Part shown: positions 45,683 to 53,956 of the stretch, piece after piece
How the letters are laid out: each line of letters starts with the position of its first letter
Numbering within the stretch: the stretch's first letter is position 1
Source of the DNA: Schleiferia thermophila
Lineage (GTDB): Bacteria; Bacteroidota; Bacteroidia; Flavobacteriales; Schleiferiaceae
Direction: 5' to 3'
NCBI RefSeq assembly: GCF_003337435.1
Contig: NZ_QPJS01000001.1
Location: 264,513-328,512, forward strand
DNA: 64,000 nt
Notes under the pieces: model-generated
What the model saw: only the letters and a program-made list of their open reading frames with translations
The model's database searches: none
What the model was told of the DNA's origin: nothing
Position numbers and translations under genes: made by a program

Positions 45683-46030
45683 TCTGGTTTGGATTAATCG
45701 AGTGGCAAATAAACGTAAAAATACGGTTTGGGGGGAGTGGTGAATGTGTGGTGATGGGTTACAGGAGAGTTTTTAAGGATTGGTAGGAGGGGGGATGTTG
45801 AGTGTGTTGTTTAAAGCGGTGAGGATATCGTTTGCGATTGTGGACAGGGATTGGGGATTATTTTTTAAGTCCTTGCGGGTGTAGGAAGTGGATTAATTAG
45901 TGAGGTGCACTTGTGTACGGATGGAGTGGTATAGAGGGATTTTGCAGATATGGGGTATTTGTGATTGGGACTTTTAGGGCGGGGTAAGTCATTGGTTTTG
46001 GATTGAAGCGGTGATTTATTGAACAGGACA
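45683..46030. other. Intergenic region, plus strand G-rich, no gene
   Basis: This is the upstream region of the flippase gene. It contains runs of G on the plus strand but no recognised promoter pair, RNA or coding frame. A near -7 match (TTTATTTG, minus strand, about 45710) may serve the flippase gene. Confidence 0.4.
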
Positions 46031-46206
46031 ATGCGCCAGGGCGGAGGCGGATATGAGCTGCAGCGGGCGGGCCAGTGGCTCACGGGCGAGGAGGCGGAGC
46101 GGCAGCAAGCCACCGCAGCCCGATGTGCCACGCCCGATCCGCAAAGGGAATAGGAGCCGTAGACCGACCCCCGGCCGCGCCTTCATGCGGCCGGGGGGGC
46201 GCCCAA
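46031..46206 (-). repeat. GC-rich intergenic repeat, copy A (minus orientation)
   Basis: On the minus strand this ~176 bp element reads TTTGGGCGCC... to ...CTGGCGCATT and aligns along its whole length with 53484-53663. The stem CCCCCGGCCGC/GCGGCCGGGGG (46168-46178 and 46187-46197) is identical to copy B, while the 8-base loop differs. A 33-base block from CGGGCGTGGCACATCGGGCT onward is identical in both copies. It lies between the DUF4294 gene (12 bp from its stop) and the flippase promoter region. The open frames across it are by-products of high GC. Confidence 0.85.
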
Positions 46207-46218
46207 AAGGAAAATGTT

Positions 46219-46974
46219 TTAAAATATCTGCCACCAGCGTCGCCGTGGTTTTTGGATAACTTCGCCGGTGTCGTCGAAGTCGGCGGGGTCAAATATTTTC
46301 TTCTGCCTGGGGGTGAGGATGCCTTCGGCAAAGGCGCGCTGGAGGATGTTTTCGATGAAACGGTCTTCGGGGTCGTTTTCGGGGTCGTATTGTTTTTTGA
46401 GGGAGATTTCGTAGAAGTTGGCGGTGATGTTGTAGAGAAAGGCGCGCATGCCTCCGCGGTATTGCTGGATGAGGTCGTAGGTGGTGATGCCGGTTTCGCG
46501 GTAGATGAGTTTGCAAAGGATTTGCCCTTCGGAGCGGGTGAGTCGCTTGAGTTCTTCTGCGAATTCTTGCTCGAGATATTCCTGAAATTGCTTGATGAAG
46601 CGTTTTTTATCGCGTTCGCGACGCAGGAGTGAGAGGCGAAACTGCAGGGAGTCGAGCTTGTCGCCGGCGATGACGGCGTAGGGATATACTTTGTGGACTT
46701 TGCGACGAAGCAGATAGTAACGACGGCGGGCTTCATCGGAGTCGAAGGCGGGTGTGGAGACGAAAAGTACTTCGTCGAGTATCCAGATGGGGACGGTGTC
46801 GCCGTCGATGATGATGGCGTGGAGGCGGTTTTCTTTGTTTTGGTAGATGTAGTTGAGGATGCTGTCCTGGGTTTGCTTTTCGGTGGGTTGTGCCAGTGCA
46901 TGGTGGTACAGGCACAACCACCAGAGCGCGAGGAGGCTAATAGATCTGACGTCGAATTTTCCAGAGGGAGACAT
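46219..46974 (-). CDS. DUF4294 protein, probably exported
   Basis: The 251-residue protein has an N-terminal hydrophobic segment (ISLLALWWLCLYHHALA) with a likely signal-peptidase site, then a charged region with IIDGDTVPIWILDEV and ARRRYYLLRRKVHKVYPYA, the DUF4294 signature, and ETGITTYDLIQQYRGG near 170. The DUF4294 family is confined mainly to Bacteroidota and has no established role. The only start available overlaps biotin carboxylase by 38 bp, so the two are cotranscribed. It ends with KPRRRWWQIF. Confidence 0.88.
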   Translation of the reverse strand: MSPSGKFDVRSISLLALWWLCLYHHALAQPTEKQTQDSILNYIYQNKENRLHAIIIDGDTVPIWILDEVLFVSTPAFDSDEARRRYYLLRRKVHKVYPYAVIAGDKLDSLQFRLSLLRRERDKKRFIKQFQEYLEQEFAEELKRLTRSEGQILCKLIYRETGITTYDLIQQYRGGMRAFLYNITANFYEISLKKQYDPENDPEDRFIENILQRAFAEGILTPRQKKIFDPADFDDTGEVIQKPRRRWWQIF

Positions 46975-48433
46975 CGCTGGTGTGGGATTGTCCGTTTTGG
47001 GAGATAACGGGTGGGTTGGAATTATGGTATGCCCAGGCGGCAGCTGTGAGGGCGGCTACGGTGATTTCTTCGTCGGTAGGGGCTGGAAGCTGGTCGGGTG
47101 TGAAGTGTTGCTTAACGAAGTTGGTATCGAAGTCGCCGGAGAGGAATGCGGGGTGCTGCATGACGTATTCGATAAAGGGCAGAGTGGTGTGCACACCTGC
47201 GATTTCATAGTCGCGGCAGGCGCGAATCATGCGTTGTATGGCTTCGGTACGGGTGCTGCCATAGGTGATGAGTTTGGCAATCATGGGGTCGTAGTAGATG
47301 GGGATTTGCATGCCTTGGCGGTAGCCGTCGTCTACGCGTATGCCGGGGCCTGAGGGCTGGTTGTATACGGTGAGGGTGCCGATGTCGGGGGTAAAGTTTT
47401 CCCAGGGATTTTCGGCGTATACACGGGCTTCGATGGCGTGGCCGCGTATGCTCAGGTCGTCTTGAGTGTAGCCGAGGGGCTCGCCACGGGCTATGCGGAT
47501 TTGCTCGCGTACGAGGTCGATGCCGGTGATGAGCTCTGTGACGGGATGCTCTACCTGCAGACGGGTATTCATTTCAAGAAAGTAAAAGTTGAGTCCGGCA
47601 TCTACGAGAAATTCTACCGTGCCGGCTCCTACGTAGCCGCAGGCGCGTGCTACATTGACAGCGGCTTGTCCCATAGCCCGGCGCAGTTGGGGTGTAACAA
47701 GGGCACTGGGGGCTTCTTCTACTACTTTTTGATGACGGCGTTGTATGCTGCATTCTCGCTCAAAGAGGTAGACTACTTGGCCGTGCTGGTCGGCGAGGAT
47801 TTGAATTTCGATGTGGCGGGGTTTTTCGACGAATTTTTCGATGAAAACGGCTCCGTTGCCGAAGGCTGAGGTGGCTTCGTTAATGGCCAGTTGCATTTGT
47901 TCCTCGAGCATGTCGATGTCTTCGACCAATCGCATACCTTTACCTCCACCGCCTGCCGATGCTTTGATGATGATGGGCAGGCCGATACGACGGGCTACTT
48001 CGAGGGCTTGGTCGATATGGCTTACCGCTTCATCGGTGCCGGGTACCAGAGGGACGCCAAAGGCTTTTACGGCATTTTTGGCCGATAGCTTGTCGCCCAT
48101 GATTTCCATGGCTGTGGGTGGAGGACCGATGAATGTAAGGCCGCTGTCTTGTACCAGTCGGGCAAAGGCAGCATTTTCGCTCAGGAATCCATAGCCCGGA
48201 TGTATGGCATCAGCTCCTGTGCGCAAGGCTGCTTCGACAATCGCTTCTCCGCGCAGGTAGCTTTGTGAAGAGGGAGCCGGCCCTATACAGACTGCCTCAT
48301 CGGCGTAGTATACGTGTGGGCTGCTGGCATCAGCTTCGCTGTAGACGGCTACGGTGGCTATGCCCATATCTCTGGCAGTCTTCATGATGCGGAGGGCTAT
48401 TTCGCCCCTGTTGGCTATGAGTATTTTTTTCAT
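46937..48433 (-). CDS. accC: Acetyl-CoA carboxylase biotin carboxylase subunit (or acyl-CoA carboxylase alpha)
   Basis: The 498-residue ATP-grasp enzyme carboxylates biotin with bicarbonate and ATP. The N-terminal domain begins MKKILIANRGEIALRIMKTA. The ATP-grasp glycine loop is KASAGGGGKGMRLV, and the catalytic site EMNTRLQVEHPVTE is intact at about 285-300. A ~50-residue C-terminal extension beyond the 450-residue E. coli AccC is usual in Bacteroidota. No biotin carrier (accB) lies next to it, although accB-accC pairing is the common order, so assignment to acetyl- versus propionyl-CoA carboxylase stays open. Confidence 0.92.
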   Translation of the reverse strand: MKKILIANRGEIALRIMKTARDMGIATVAVYSEADASSPHVYYADEAVCIGPAPSSQSYLRGEAIVEAALRTGADAIHPGYGFLSENAAFARLVQDSGLTFIGPPPTAMEIMGDKLSAKNAVKAFGVPLVPGTDEAVSHIDQALEVARRIGLPIIIKASAGGGGKGMRLVEDIDMLEEQMQLAINEATSAFGNGAVFIEKFVEKPRHIEIQILADQHGQVVYLFERECSIQRRHQKVVEEAPSALVTPQLRRAMGQAAVNVARACGYVGAGTVEFLVDAGLNFYFLEMNTRLQVEHPVTELITGIDLVREQIRIARGEPLGYTQDDLSIRGHAIEARVYAENPWENFTPDIGTLTVYNQPSGPGIRVDDGYRQGMQIPIYYDPMIAKLITYGSTRTEAIQRMIRACRDYEIAGVHTTLPFIEYVMQHPAFLSGDFDTNFVKQHFTPDQLPAPTDEEITVAALTAAAWAYHNSNPPVISQNGQSHTSDVSLWKIRRQIY

Positions 48434-48447
48434 TCGTCAGAAGTGTG

Positions 48448-49266
48448 TTATTTGTTGTCGCCCAATATGATGGGTAGTCCGTTTCGAGAGTTACCGATGA
48501 TGACGACTTTTGAGTTGTTGCTTTCTGCCAGTTTCAGGGTGGCTTCAATGCCTTTTTCTTGCAGGATTTTTTCGGTCAGTGAGCGGTTGATGATGTCATA
48601 GGCCTCTGCTTTGCCTTTGGCTTCGATTCGAAGTCTTTCGGCTTCTTTTTCAGCGGCTTCCAATCTGAATTCGTATTCCAGAGCTATTTGTTCTTGTTTG
48701 AGTTTCTTTTCGATGGCTTCCTGAAGGGAGGTTGGCAGTGTAACATCGCGGATGAGTACATCATCGAGCAGAATGTGTTTACCGGCTATGGATTTGCGGG
48801 TACGATTCATGATTTCGTCTTCGATTACTTCGCGTTTGGTAGAGTAGAGCTCTTCGGGCAGGTATTTGCCAATGACTTCGCGTGTTGCGGAGCGTATGGC
48901 GGGATTTACGATTTTTTCGTGGTAGTTGGGTCCGACTTCGTCGTGCAGTAAGGGAAGGCGGTCTTCTTTGGGTTTATACCAGTATGAAACATCCACGCGG
49001 ATGGTCAGTCCGTTGCGTGAAAGTACTTCCATCATGGAGTTGGCTTCCTGAATTTTGACATCGTACTTATACATCTTGTTCCAGGGTGCGATAAAGTGGA
49101 AGCCCTGGTCAAAAATCTTTTTTTTGTCGATGCCTCCGCTAAAAGTTCGGAAGATGACCCCCTTTTGGCCGAAGTCGATTGTAGTTGTAATGGAACCCCA
49201 CAACAAAACCACAAGTAATACAGCCAAAAACCCGCCAACGAGCAAAAATGGTAGACTGCGATTCAT
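48448..49266 (-). CDS. Prohibitin-like SPFH/Band 7 membrane protein
   Basis: The start at 49266 gives MNRSLPFLLVGGFLAVLLVVLLWGS, one N-terminal membrane helix, and 272 residues; the frame runs on upstream into non-coding sequence. The SPFH domain follows (about 27-190: IDFGQKGVIFRTFSGG, VDVSYWYKPKEDRLPLL), then a coiled-coil (ALEYEFRLEAAEKEAERLRIEAKGKAEAYD). Prohibitin-type proteins form ring assemblies in the membrane that scaffold proteases such as FtsH. It lies 14 bp upstream of accC and 20 bp downstream of the VWA-like gene, so these probably share an operon. Confidence 0.92.
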   Translation of the reverse strand: MNRSLPFLLVGGFLAVLLVVLLWGSITTTIDFGQKGVIFRTFSGGIDKKKIFDQGFHFIAPWNKMYKYDVKIQEANSMMEVLSRNGLTIRVDVSYWYKPKEDRLPLLHDEVGPNYHEKIVNPAIRSATREVIGKYLPEELYSTKREVIEDEIMNRTRKSIAGKHILLDDVLIRDVTLPTSLQEAIEKKLKQEQIALEYEFRLEAAEKEAERLRIEAKGKAEAYDIINRSLTEKILQEKGIEATLKLAESNNSKVVIIGNSRNGLPIILGDNK

Positions 49267-49286
49267 GATTGAAGAAGATTTAGTGG

Positions 49287-51332
49287 TTAATAACTGCCCA
49301 AATATCGCCTTAAAAACCACTCGGCCGCCAGTAAGAGAAAGATTAAAATGAAATAGGGCCACCATTCGATGAGTTGAAATTTTTCTGTGCGGGTGATTAG
49401 ACGGGGTGCAAAATCTCTGGCCCTTAAAGAAGCTTCCAGCTGGTCGAGCTGGTTGAGGGTAAAAAACTCCCCATCGGTGTTTTGTGCGATTTGTCTGAGC
49501 CTGGGATGGTCGGCTGTGATTTCGGAGGTTTCTACATCGTATTCCTGTATGATGATAAAGCCCCTGTCGTTCCATTTTGCAGAAGCTTTGACGGCTTGAG
49601 CTGTCCAGTTGTAGACGCCAGGATTCAGGTCTTTAATGGCAGTTGAGTAATATCCGGATTCAGGGCTGAAGTTGTAGCTGAAAGTTCTGCCAGCGGTATC
49701 TCGGAAGGCGATGGATACTTGAGCACCCGACACCGGTAAGCTGGCTTCATCGGTCAGGTACGCTTTTGCTGTGATGAGGTCGCCGGAATAGGCTCGTCCT
49801 GGTATGATGACTTCAAAAGGACGTTGGTTTTCTCCTGAGGTCAGCCATCGCATCAAAGGCATCCAGAGGTTTACCATGCCCATGGTATCGCTTTCAGCCA
49901 TTCGATGATTTCGCCATTTCCACAAGCCTTCTCCATTGAACAGGACAATTCTCCGACCTGATTCTCTGAGCAGGGTAAGAGGACGGGAGGTGGACACTCC
50001 ATTGATTTTTTGAAAGTTCATGATTTCATCTTCATTGGCACCTGTAATGCCGTAGAAAACATCAATGGGTGGCATTCCGGTGGCTGAGCTAGCAGTGAAA
50101 AAACTCTGCTCAACCTTGTAAAATTTGTCGTTGATGGCGGGGAAAGCCTTATCCGGGCGGGCAAACCGTGTAAATTCCAGTCCGGTGAGGGTCGCCAGTG
50201 CCCGGGTGTCTGCTCCATAGCCAGCAATCATCAGCAGGGGTACAGAAGCTTTGCGCTTCAGGTAGGCAAAGGTTTCCGGATGTGCAGGGCTGTGCACAAT
50301 GGCAAAATCCGGCTCATCGGAGAAATATTTCAGACTATCTGGCGCTACAATTTTCAGGTCGTGCTCCGAATGCCTCAAGACGTATTCTTTTAGAATACCA
50401 ATGTCAGGATGCTTGATTTCATCGATGAGCAGCACCTTTTTTCGGTCCTCGGTTACCTCTACATAGAAGGTAAATGAGTTGTTTTTCAGATTACGCTCAC
50501 CTGGCACAGCTGTGATAGAGACCGTGTACTTATGAATGCCGGCTTTATCAGCTTTGATTTTAAATTTTGCGGATTTGGTGGCTATGTCCTCAGCAGGCGA
50601 AAAGGCTGCTCGGTTTGTGACCACTCCCTGGCCTGAGACGGTCAGCTCCAGATTTTTTCCGGTAAGAAAGGTGGCTTTGGCTATTACTTCTATTTCGAAC
50701 GTGGTGTTGGGAAGCACCTTTCGTGGGTGAATGACAGAATATACCCCAGCATCCGGTACTACAGCAGTATCGCCTGTACCTACTACAAACACTGGTACTC
50801 TAAGCCCCGATACAAAAAATTCCGGGGAATAGGAAGTGTTAAAAATTCCATCGGTCACCAGTACCACAGCTGCTATTTCATCCCTTGCCCGGGTTTGCTG
50901 CAGATGACGGATCCATTGGTATCCATCTGTCCTGTTGTGATCAAAGTCAAAATTCGGTTTTTCTGTGACTTCCTGACCAAATCCGATTACATCGGCAAGG
51001 AACAGTCCCTTGAGATTTGAATTGATGTTATCGATTTTTTTTGCCAGCTGCCTTACCTCAGAGGAGTCCTGTGAAAGTACCATGCTTCGCGAGTGGTCCA
51101 CCACCCATACCAGCGATTTGGGTTGCAGCTCTGCCTTTTGAAAGATGACATAGGGATGCACCAACAGGAAGGTGAGCAGGGCAAGGGCGGTCAAACGCAA
51201 TCCTCTGAGCAGTCGGTACATTCTCCTTCCAAAAATAGCTGCCTGCCCTCTGTAGAGCCAATGAACCAGTACAATGGCTCCTGACAGAGCCACTATCCAC
51301 CACAAGAGCGAGTATTCGGTGCCAATCTGCAT
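49287..51332 (-). CDS. Large membrane protein with VWA-like domain
   Basis: The 681-residue protein has two N-terminal helices (LLWWIVALSGAIVLVHWLY; LRLTALALLTFLLVHPYVIF), a large extracytoplasmic part and a C-terminal helix (WWPYFILIFLLLAAEWFLRRY). A VWA-like strand with a MIDAS-type start (VVDHSRSM; Asp79, Ser81, Ser83) is followed by VVLVTDGIFNTS. Beta domains and a ThuA/glutamine-amidotransferase-like segment are possible downstream. The architecture resembles BatA-type and aerotolerance-related VWA proteins, but the gene is far from the Bat operon. It sits between fabG and the SPFH gene. Role unknown; periplasmic interaction with other envelope proteins is likely. Confidence 0.8.
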   Translation of the reverse strand: MQIGTEYSLLWWIVALSGAIVLVHWLYRGQAAIFGRRMYRLLRGLRLTALALLTFLLVHPYVIFQKAELQPKSLVWVVDHSRSMVLSQDSSEVRQLAKKIDNINSNLKGLFLADVIGFGQEVTEKPNFDFDHNRTDGYQWIRHLQQTRARDEIAAVVLVTDGIFNTSYSPEFFVSGLRVPVFVVGTGDTAVVPDAGVYSVIHPRKVLPNTTFEIEVIAKATFLTGKNLELTVSGQGVVTNRAAFSPAEDIATKSAKFKIKADKAGIHKYTVSITAVPGERNLKNNSFTFYVEVTEDRKKVLLIDEIKHPDIGILKEYVLRHSEHDLKIVAPDSLKYFSDEPDFAIVHSPAHPETFAYLKRKASVPLLMIAGYGADTRALATLTGLEFTRFARPDKAFPAINDKFYKVEQSFFTASSATGMPPIDVFYGITGANEDEIMNFQKINGVSTSRPLTLLRESGRRIVLFNGEGLWKWRNHRMAESDTMGMVNLWMPLMRWLTSGENQRPFEVIIPGRAYSGDLITAKAYLTDEASLPVSGAQVSIAFRDTAGRTFSYNFSPESGYYSTAIKDLNPGVYNWTAQAVKASAKWNDRGFIIIQEYDVETSEITADHPRLRQIAQNTDGEFFTLNQLDQLEASLRARDFAPRLITRTEKFQLIEWWPYFILIFLLLAAEWFLRRYLGSY

Positions 51333-51355
51333 AATCCCTCCTTAGCCGGAAGTCG

Positions 51356-52102
51356 TCACGTCAGCATTCCACCGCATACATGGATGGTTTGCCCGGTGAT
51401 GTAGGCGGATAGGTCGCTGGCCAAAAACAAGCAAGCATTGGCTACATCTTCCGGTGTACCTCCACGCTTGAGCGGAATGCTGTCTCTCCAGCCCTGAACG
51501 GTTTTCTCATCCAGTACAGCAGTCATTTCAGTTTCGATGAAACCGGGTGCTATGGCATTGCAGCGAATGTTGCGGGAGCCAAGCTCCAGCGCTACAGATT
51601 TGGTAAAACCTATGGCTCCTGCCTTCGATGCTGCGTAATTGGCCTGCCCGGCATTGCCCTTTACTCCTACCACACTGCTGATGTTGATGATCGAACCGCT
51701 GCGCGCCTTCATCATCGGCTTAATTACGGCCTTGGTCAGATTAAAGACTGAGTTCAGATTGACCTTAATTACTTGATTGAAATCCTCCTCGCTCATGCGC
51801 AGCAACAAGTTGTCTTTCGTAATACCGGCATTATTGACCAGGACATCAATTTTCCCAAACTCTGCCAACACTTCATTTACCAATGCCTCAGCCTGAGTAA
51901 AGTCAGAAGCATCACTTCTGTAGCCTTTCACTTTTACACCGAATTGTGAGAGCTCACGCTCGAGCGCCTGCCCTTTTTCTACCGACGACAGATAGGTAAA
52001 CGCCACCTGACAGCCATTTCTGGCAAATACCTCGGCAATACCACGCCCGATCCCCTTGGATGCTCCGGTGATCAAGGCTACTTTATTCTCTAACAATTTC
52101 AT
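51356..52102 (-). CDS. fabG: 3-oxoacyl-ACP reductase
   Basis: The start at 52102 (MKLLENKVALITGASKGIGRGIA) gives 248 residues; the frame's upstream part covers the promoter. The SDR Rossmann motif TGASKGIG at 12-19 binds NADPH. The catalytic tetrad is Asn115, Ser143, Tyr156 and Lys160 (QANYAASKAG), with spacing as in E. coli FabG. NAG at 91-93 is also conserved. It reduces 3-oxoacyl-ACP in fatty-acid elongation. It ends 24 bp before the next minus-strand gene, suggesting fabG leads the fabG-VWA-SPFH-accC-DUF4294 transcript. Confidence 0.95.
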   Translation of the reverse strand: MKLLENKVALITGASKGIGRGIAEVFARNGCQVAFTYLSSVEKGQALERELSQFGVKVKGYRSDASDFTQAEALVNEVLAEFGKIDVLVNNAGITKDNLLLRMSEEDFNQVIKVNLNSVFNLTKAVIKPMMKARSGSIINISSVVGVKGNAGQANYAASKAGAIGFTKSVALELGSRNIRCNAIAPGFIETEMTAVLDEKTVQGWRDSIPLKRGGTPEDVANACLFLASDLSAYITGQTIHVCGGMLT

Positions 52103-52132
52103 GCAAGTGACAAATTTTTCAAATCCCGGTGC

Positions 52133-52160
52133 CAAAGATAGACACGTTTTACAAAGTCAA
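52133..52160 (-). promoter_or_regulatory. Promoter of fabG and probably the downstream minus-strand run
   Basis: On the minus strand TATCTTTG (52133-52140) is the -7 box, with TTG (52158-52160) 17 bp upstream. It lies 31 bp before the fabG ATG and divergent from the acyl-CoA dehydrogenase promoter. Confidence 0.6.
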
Positions 52161-52207
52161 CCTTTTGCGCATTACAGGCCTTCTACCATCCAATCGCCTT
52201 CCAGCGG

Positions 52208-52215
52208 TACATTTG
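52208..52215 (+). promoter_or_regulatory. -7 box of the acyl-CoA dehydrogenase gene
   Basis: TACATTTG matches TAnnTTTG, 28 bases before the ATG at 52244. No TTTG is found at the expected -33 distance. Confidence 0.45.
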
Positions 52216-52243
52216 CCCGAAAGATTAAAATCCCGAAAACAGC

Positions 52244-53422
52244 ATGAGCAACGATTTATTTCAGTCGCACGACTACTACCTGGTGGATGAATTGCTGAGC
52301 GAAGAGCACAAACTCGTGCGCAACACCACCCGCGAATGGGTCAAAAGAGAAGTCACTCCCATCATCGAAGAATATGCCCAGCGCGCAGAATTTCCGGCTC
52401 ACCTGCGCAAAGGACTGGCCGAAATCGGCGCCTATGGCCCCTTCATTCCGCAGGAATACGGGGGCGCCGGTCTTGACTACATCTCCTACGGTTTAATGAT
52501 GCAGGAAATCGAACGCGGTGACAGCGGCATACGCTCCACTTGTTCCGTACAGTCCTCGCTGGTCATGTTTCCTATCTACAAATACGGCTCCGAAGAGCAA
52601 AAGCGCAAATACCTCCCCCGACTGGCCTCGGGCGAACTGCTCGGTGCCTTCGGCCTCACCGAACCCAACTACGGCTCCAATCCCGGCGGCATGGTCACCC
52701 ACTTCAAAGACATGGGCGACCACTACCTGCTCAACGGCAGTAAAATGTGGATCAGCAACGCTCCCATCTGCGACATCGCCATCGTCTGGGCCAAAAATGA
52801 AGAAGGACGCATCCACGGCCTCATCGTAGAGCGTGGCATGGAAGGCTTCTCCACGCCCGAAACCAAAAACAAATGGAGCCTCCGCGCCAGCTCCACCGGC
52901 GAACTGGTCTTCGACAACGTACGAGTACCCAAAGAAAACCTGCTGCCCGGCCGCTCAGGCCTCGGCGCCCCCCTCTCATGCCTCGACAGCGCCCGCTATG
53001 GCATCGCCTGGGGAGCCATCGGCGTGGCCCTCGACTGCTACGACACCGCCCTGCGCTACGCCAAGCAACGCATCCAATTCGATAAGCCCATCGCTGCCTT
53101 CCAGCTTCAGCAAAAGAAACTCGCCGAAATGATCACCGAAATCACCAAAGCCCAACTGCTCGCCTGGCGCCTCGGCACCCTTCGCAACGAAGACCGCGCC
53201 ACCACAGCCCAAATCTCTATGGCCAAGCGCAACAATGTAGAAATAGCCCTCCGCGTCGCCCGCGAAGCCCGTCAGATTCTCGGCGGCATGGGCATCACCG
53301 GCGACTATCCCATCATGCGCCACATGATGAACCTCGAGTCCGTCATCACCTACGAAGGCACACACGACATCCACCTGCTCATCACCGGAGCCGACATCAC
53401 CGGCATCCCCGCCTTCAAATAA
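52244..53422 (+). CDS. Acyl-CoA dehydrogenase, glutaryl-CoA dehydrogenase-like
   Basis: The 392-residue flavoenzyme has an N-terminal helical domain, a middle beta domain (FGLTEPNYGSNPGGM, then KMWISNAP) and a C-terminal helical domain (RQILGGMGITGDYPIMRHMMNLESVITYEGTHDIH). The catalytic base is Glu371 in YEGTHDIH. The length, the EPNYGSNPGG form and the C-terminus resemble glutaryl-CoA dehydrogenase, which decarboxylates glutaryl-CoA to crotonyl-CoA in lysine/tryptophan breakdown; other substrates remain possible. Third codon positions are overwhelmingly C, in contrast to its neighbours. It is monocistronic and followed by repeat copy B. Confidence 0.92.
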   Translation: MSNDLFQSHDYYLVDELLSEEHKLVRNTTREWVKREVTPIIEEYAQRAEFPAHLRKGLAEIGAYGPFIPQEYGGAGLDYISYGLMMQEIERGDSGIRSTCSVQSSLVMFPIYKYGSEEQKRKYLPRLASGELLGAFGLTEPNYGSNPGGMVTHFKDMGDHYLLNGSKMWISNAPICDIAIVWAKNEEGRIHGLIVERGMEGFSTPETKNKWSLRASSTGELVFDNVRVPKENLLPGRSGLGAPLSCLDSARYGIAWGAIGVALDCYDTALRYAKQRIQFDKPIAAFQLQQKKLAEMITEITKAQLLAWRLGTLRNEDRATTAQISMAKRNNVEIALRVAREARQILGGMGITGDYPIMRHMMNLESVITYEGTHDIHLLITGADITGIPAFK

Positions 53423-53483
53423 TACTTCCTCACCAAGGCCGTCAGCACCCTCACAAGCCCCCTGAGCGTTTTTTTTACTAGTG

Positions 53484-53663
53484 TTTGGGCGCCTCCCCCG
53501 GCCGCTTTTAACGGCGGCCGGGGGCCGGTCTGCGGCTCCTACTCACCTTGCAGAGCGGGCGTGGCACATCGGGCTGCGGTGGCTTGCTACCGCTCCGCCT
53601 CCTCGCCCCTGTGCCACAAAGCCCGCCGGCTGCGGCTCATATCCGCCTCCGCCCTGGCGCATT
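53484..53663 (+). repeat. GC-rich intergenic repeat, copy B (plus orientation)
   Basis: This ~180 bp element starts TTTGGGCGCC and ends CTGGCGCATTT, inverted relative to copy A at 46031-46206. The stem is 53495-53505 with 53514-53524 (11 bp, perfect), loop TTTTAACG. A second potential hairpin, GCGGT-ggcttgct-ACCGC, has its A replaced by G in copy A, which keeps a G-U pair. It begins 61 bp after the dehydrogenase stop, behind a T run at 53469-53476. Confidence 0.85.
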
Positions 53664-53956
53664 TCGCCCGCCACTATCAGAAAGGTTGGCTCTCGTTAGT
53701 CAAAACCAGATGAACTTCAGAAACTCACAAATTTTACCCCCCATACCAATGCAGTGCAATAATTTCATCAAGGGACTATTTCCCCGGTCCACTCTGCAAC
53801 ATTTGCAAATACCTCCCATTCAATTATCATCACCCACCGGCCTATGAGCCGATTAGCGACATTTGCCCGGGTAAGCAAGTAAAAATTTCACAGTAAAAAC
53901 TAGATACATCACATCTACGAAGTCGCTAAATCCAGTCCTTTTACCTGGCTTAAAAC
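53664..53956. other. Intergenic region after repeat copy B, no feature recognised
   Basis: About 290 bp between the repeat and the end of the convergent TPM gene holds no recognisable gene, RNA or strong hairpin. Confidence 0.5.

Noticed and set aside
45720-45860. Possible G-quadruplex region upstream of the flippase gene
   Set aside because: G runs are present but irregularly spaced, without four close GGG tracts in a compact unit, so I could not support it.
46080-46901. 273-residue minus-strand open frame rich in Ser, Thr, Pro and Lys
   Set aside because: It is a shadow frame of the DUF4294 gene and repeat copy A; its low-complexity composition is an effect of GC-rich codons read out of phase.
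53436-53476. Terminator of the acyl-CoA dehydrogenase gene
   Set aside because: A T run (53469-53476) is present, but the preceding sequence forms only a short, imperfect CTCA/TGAG pairing.
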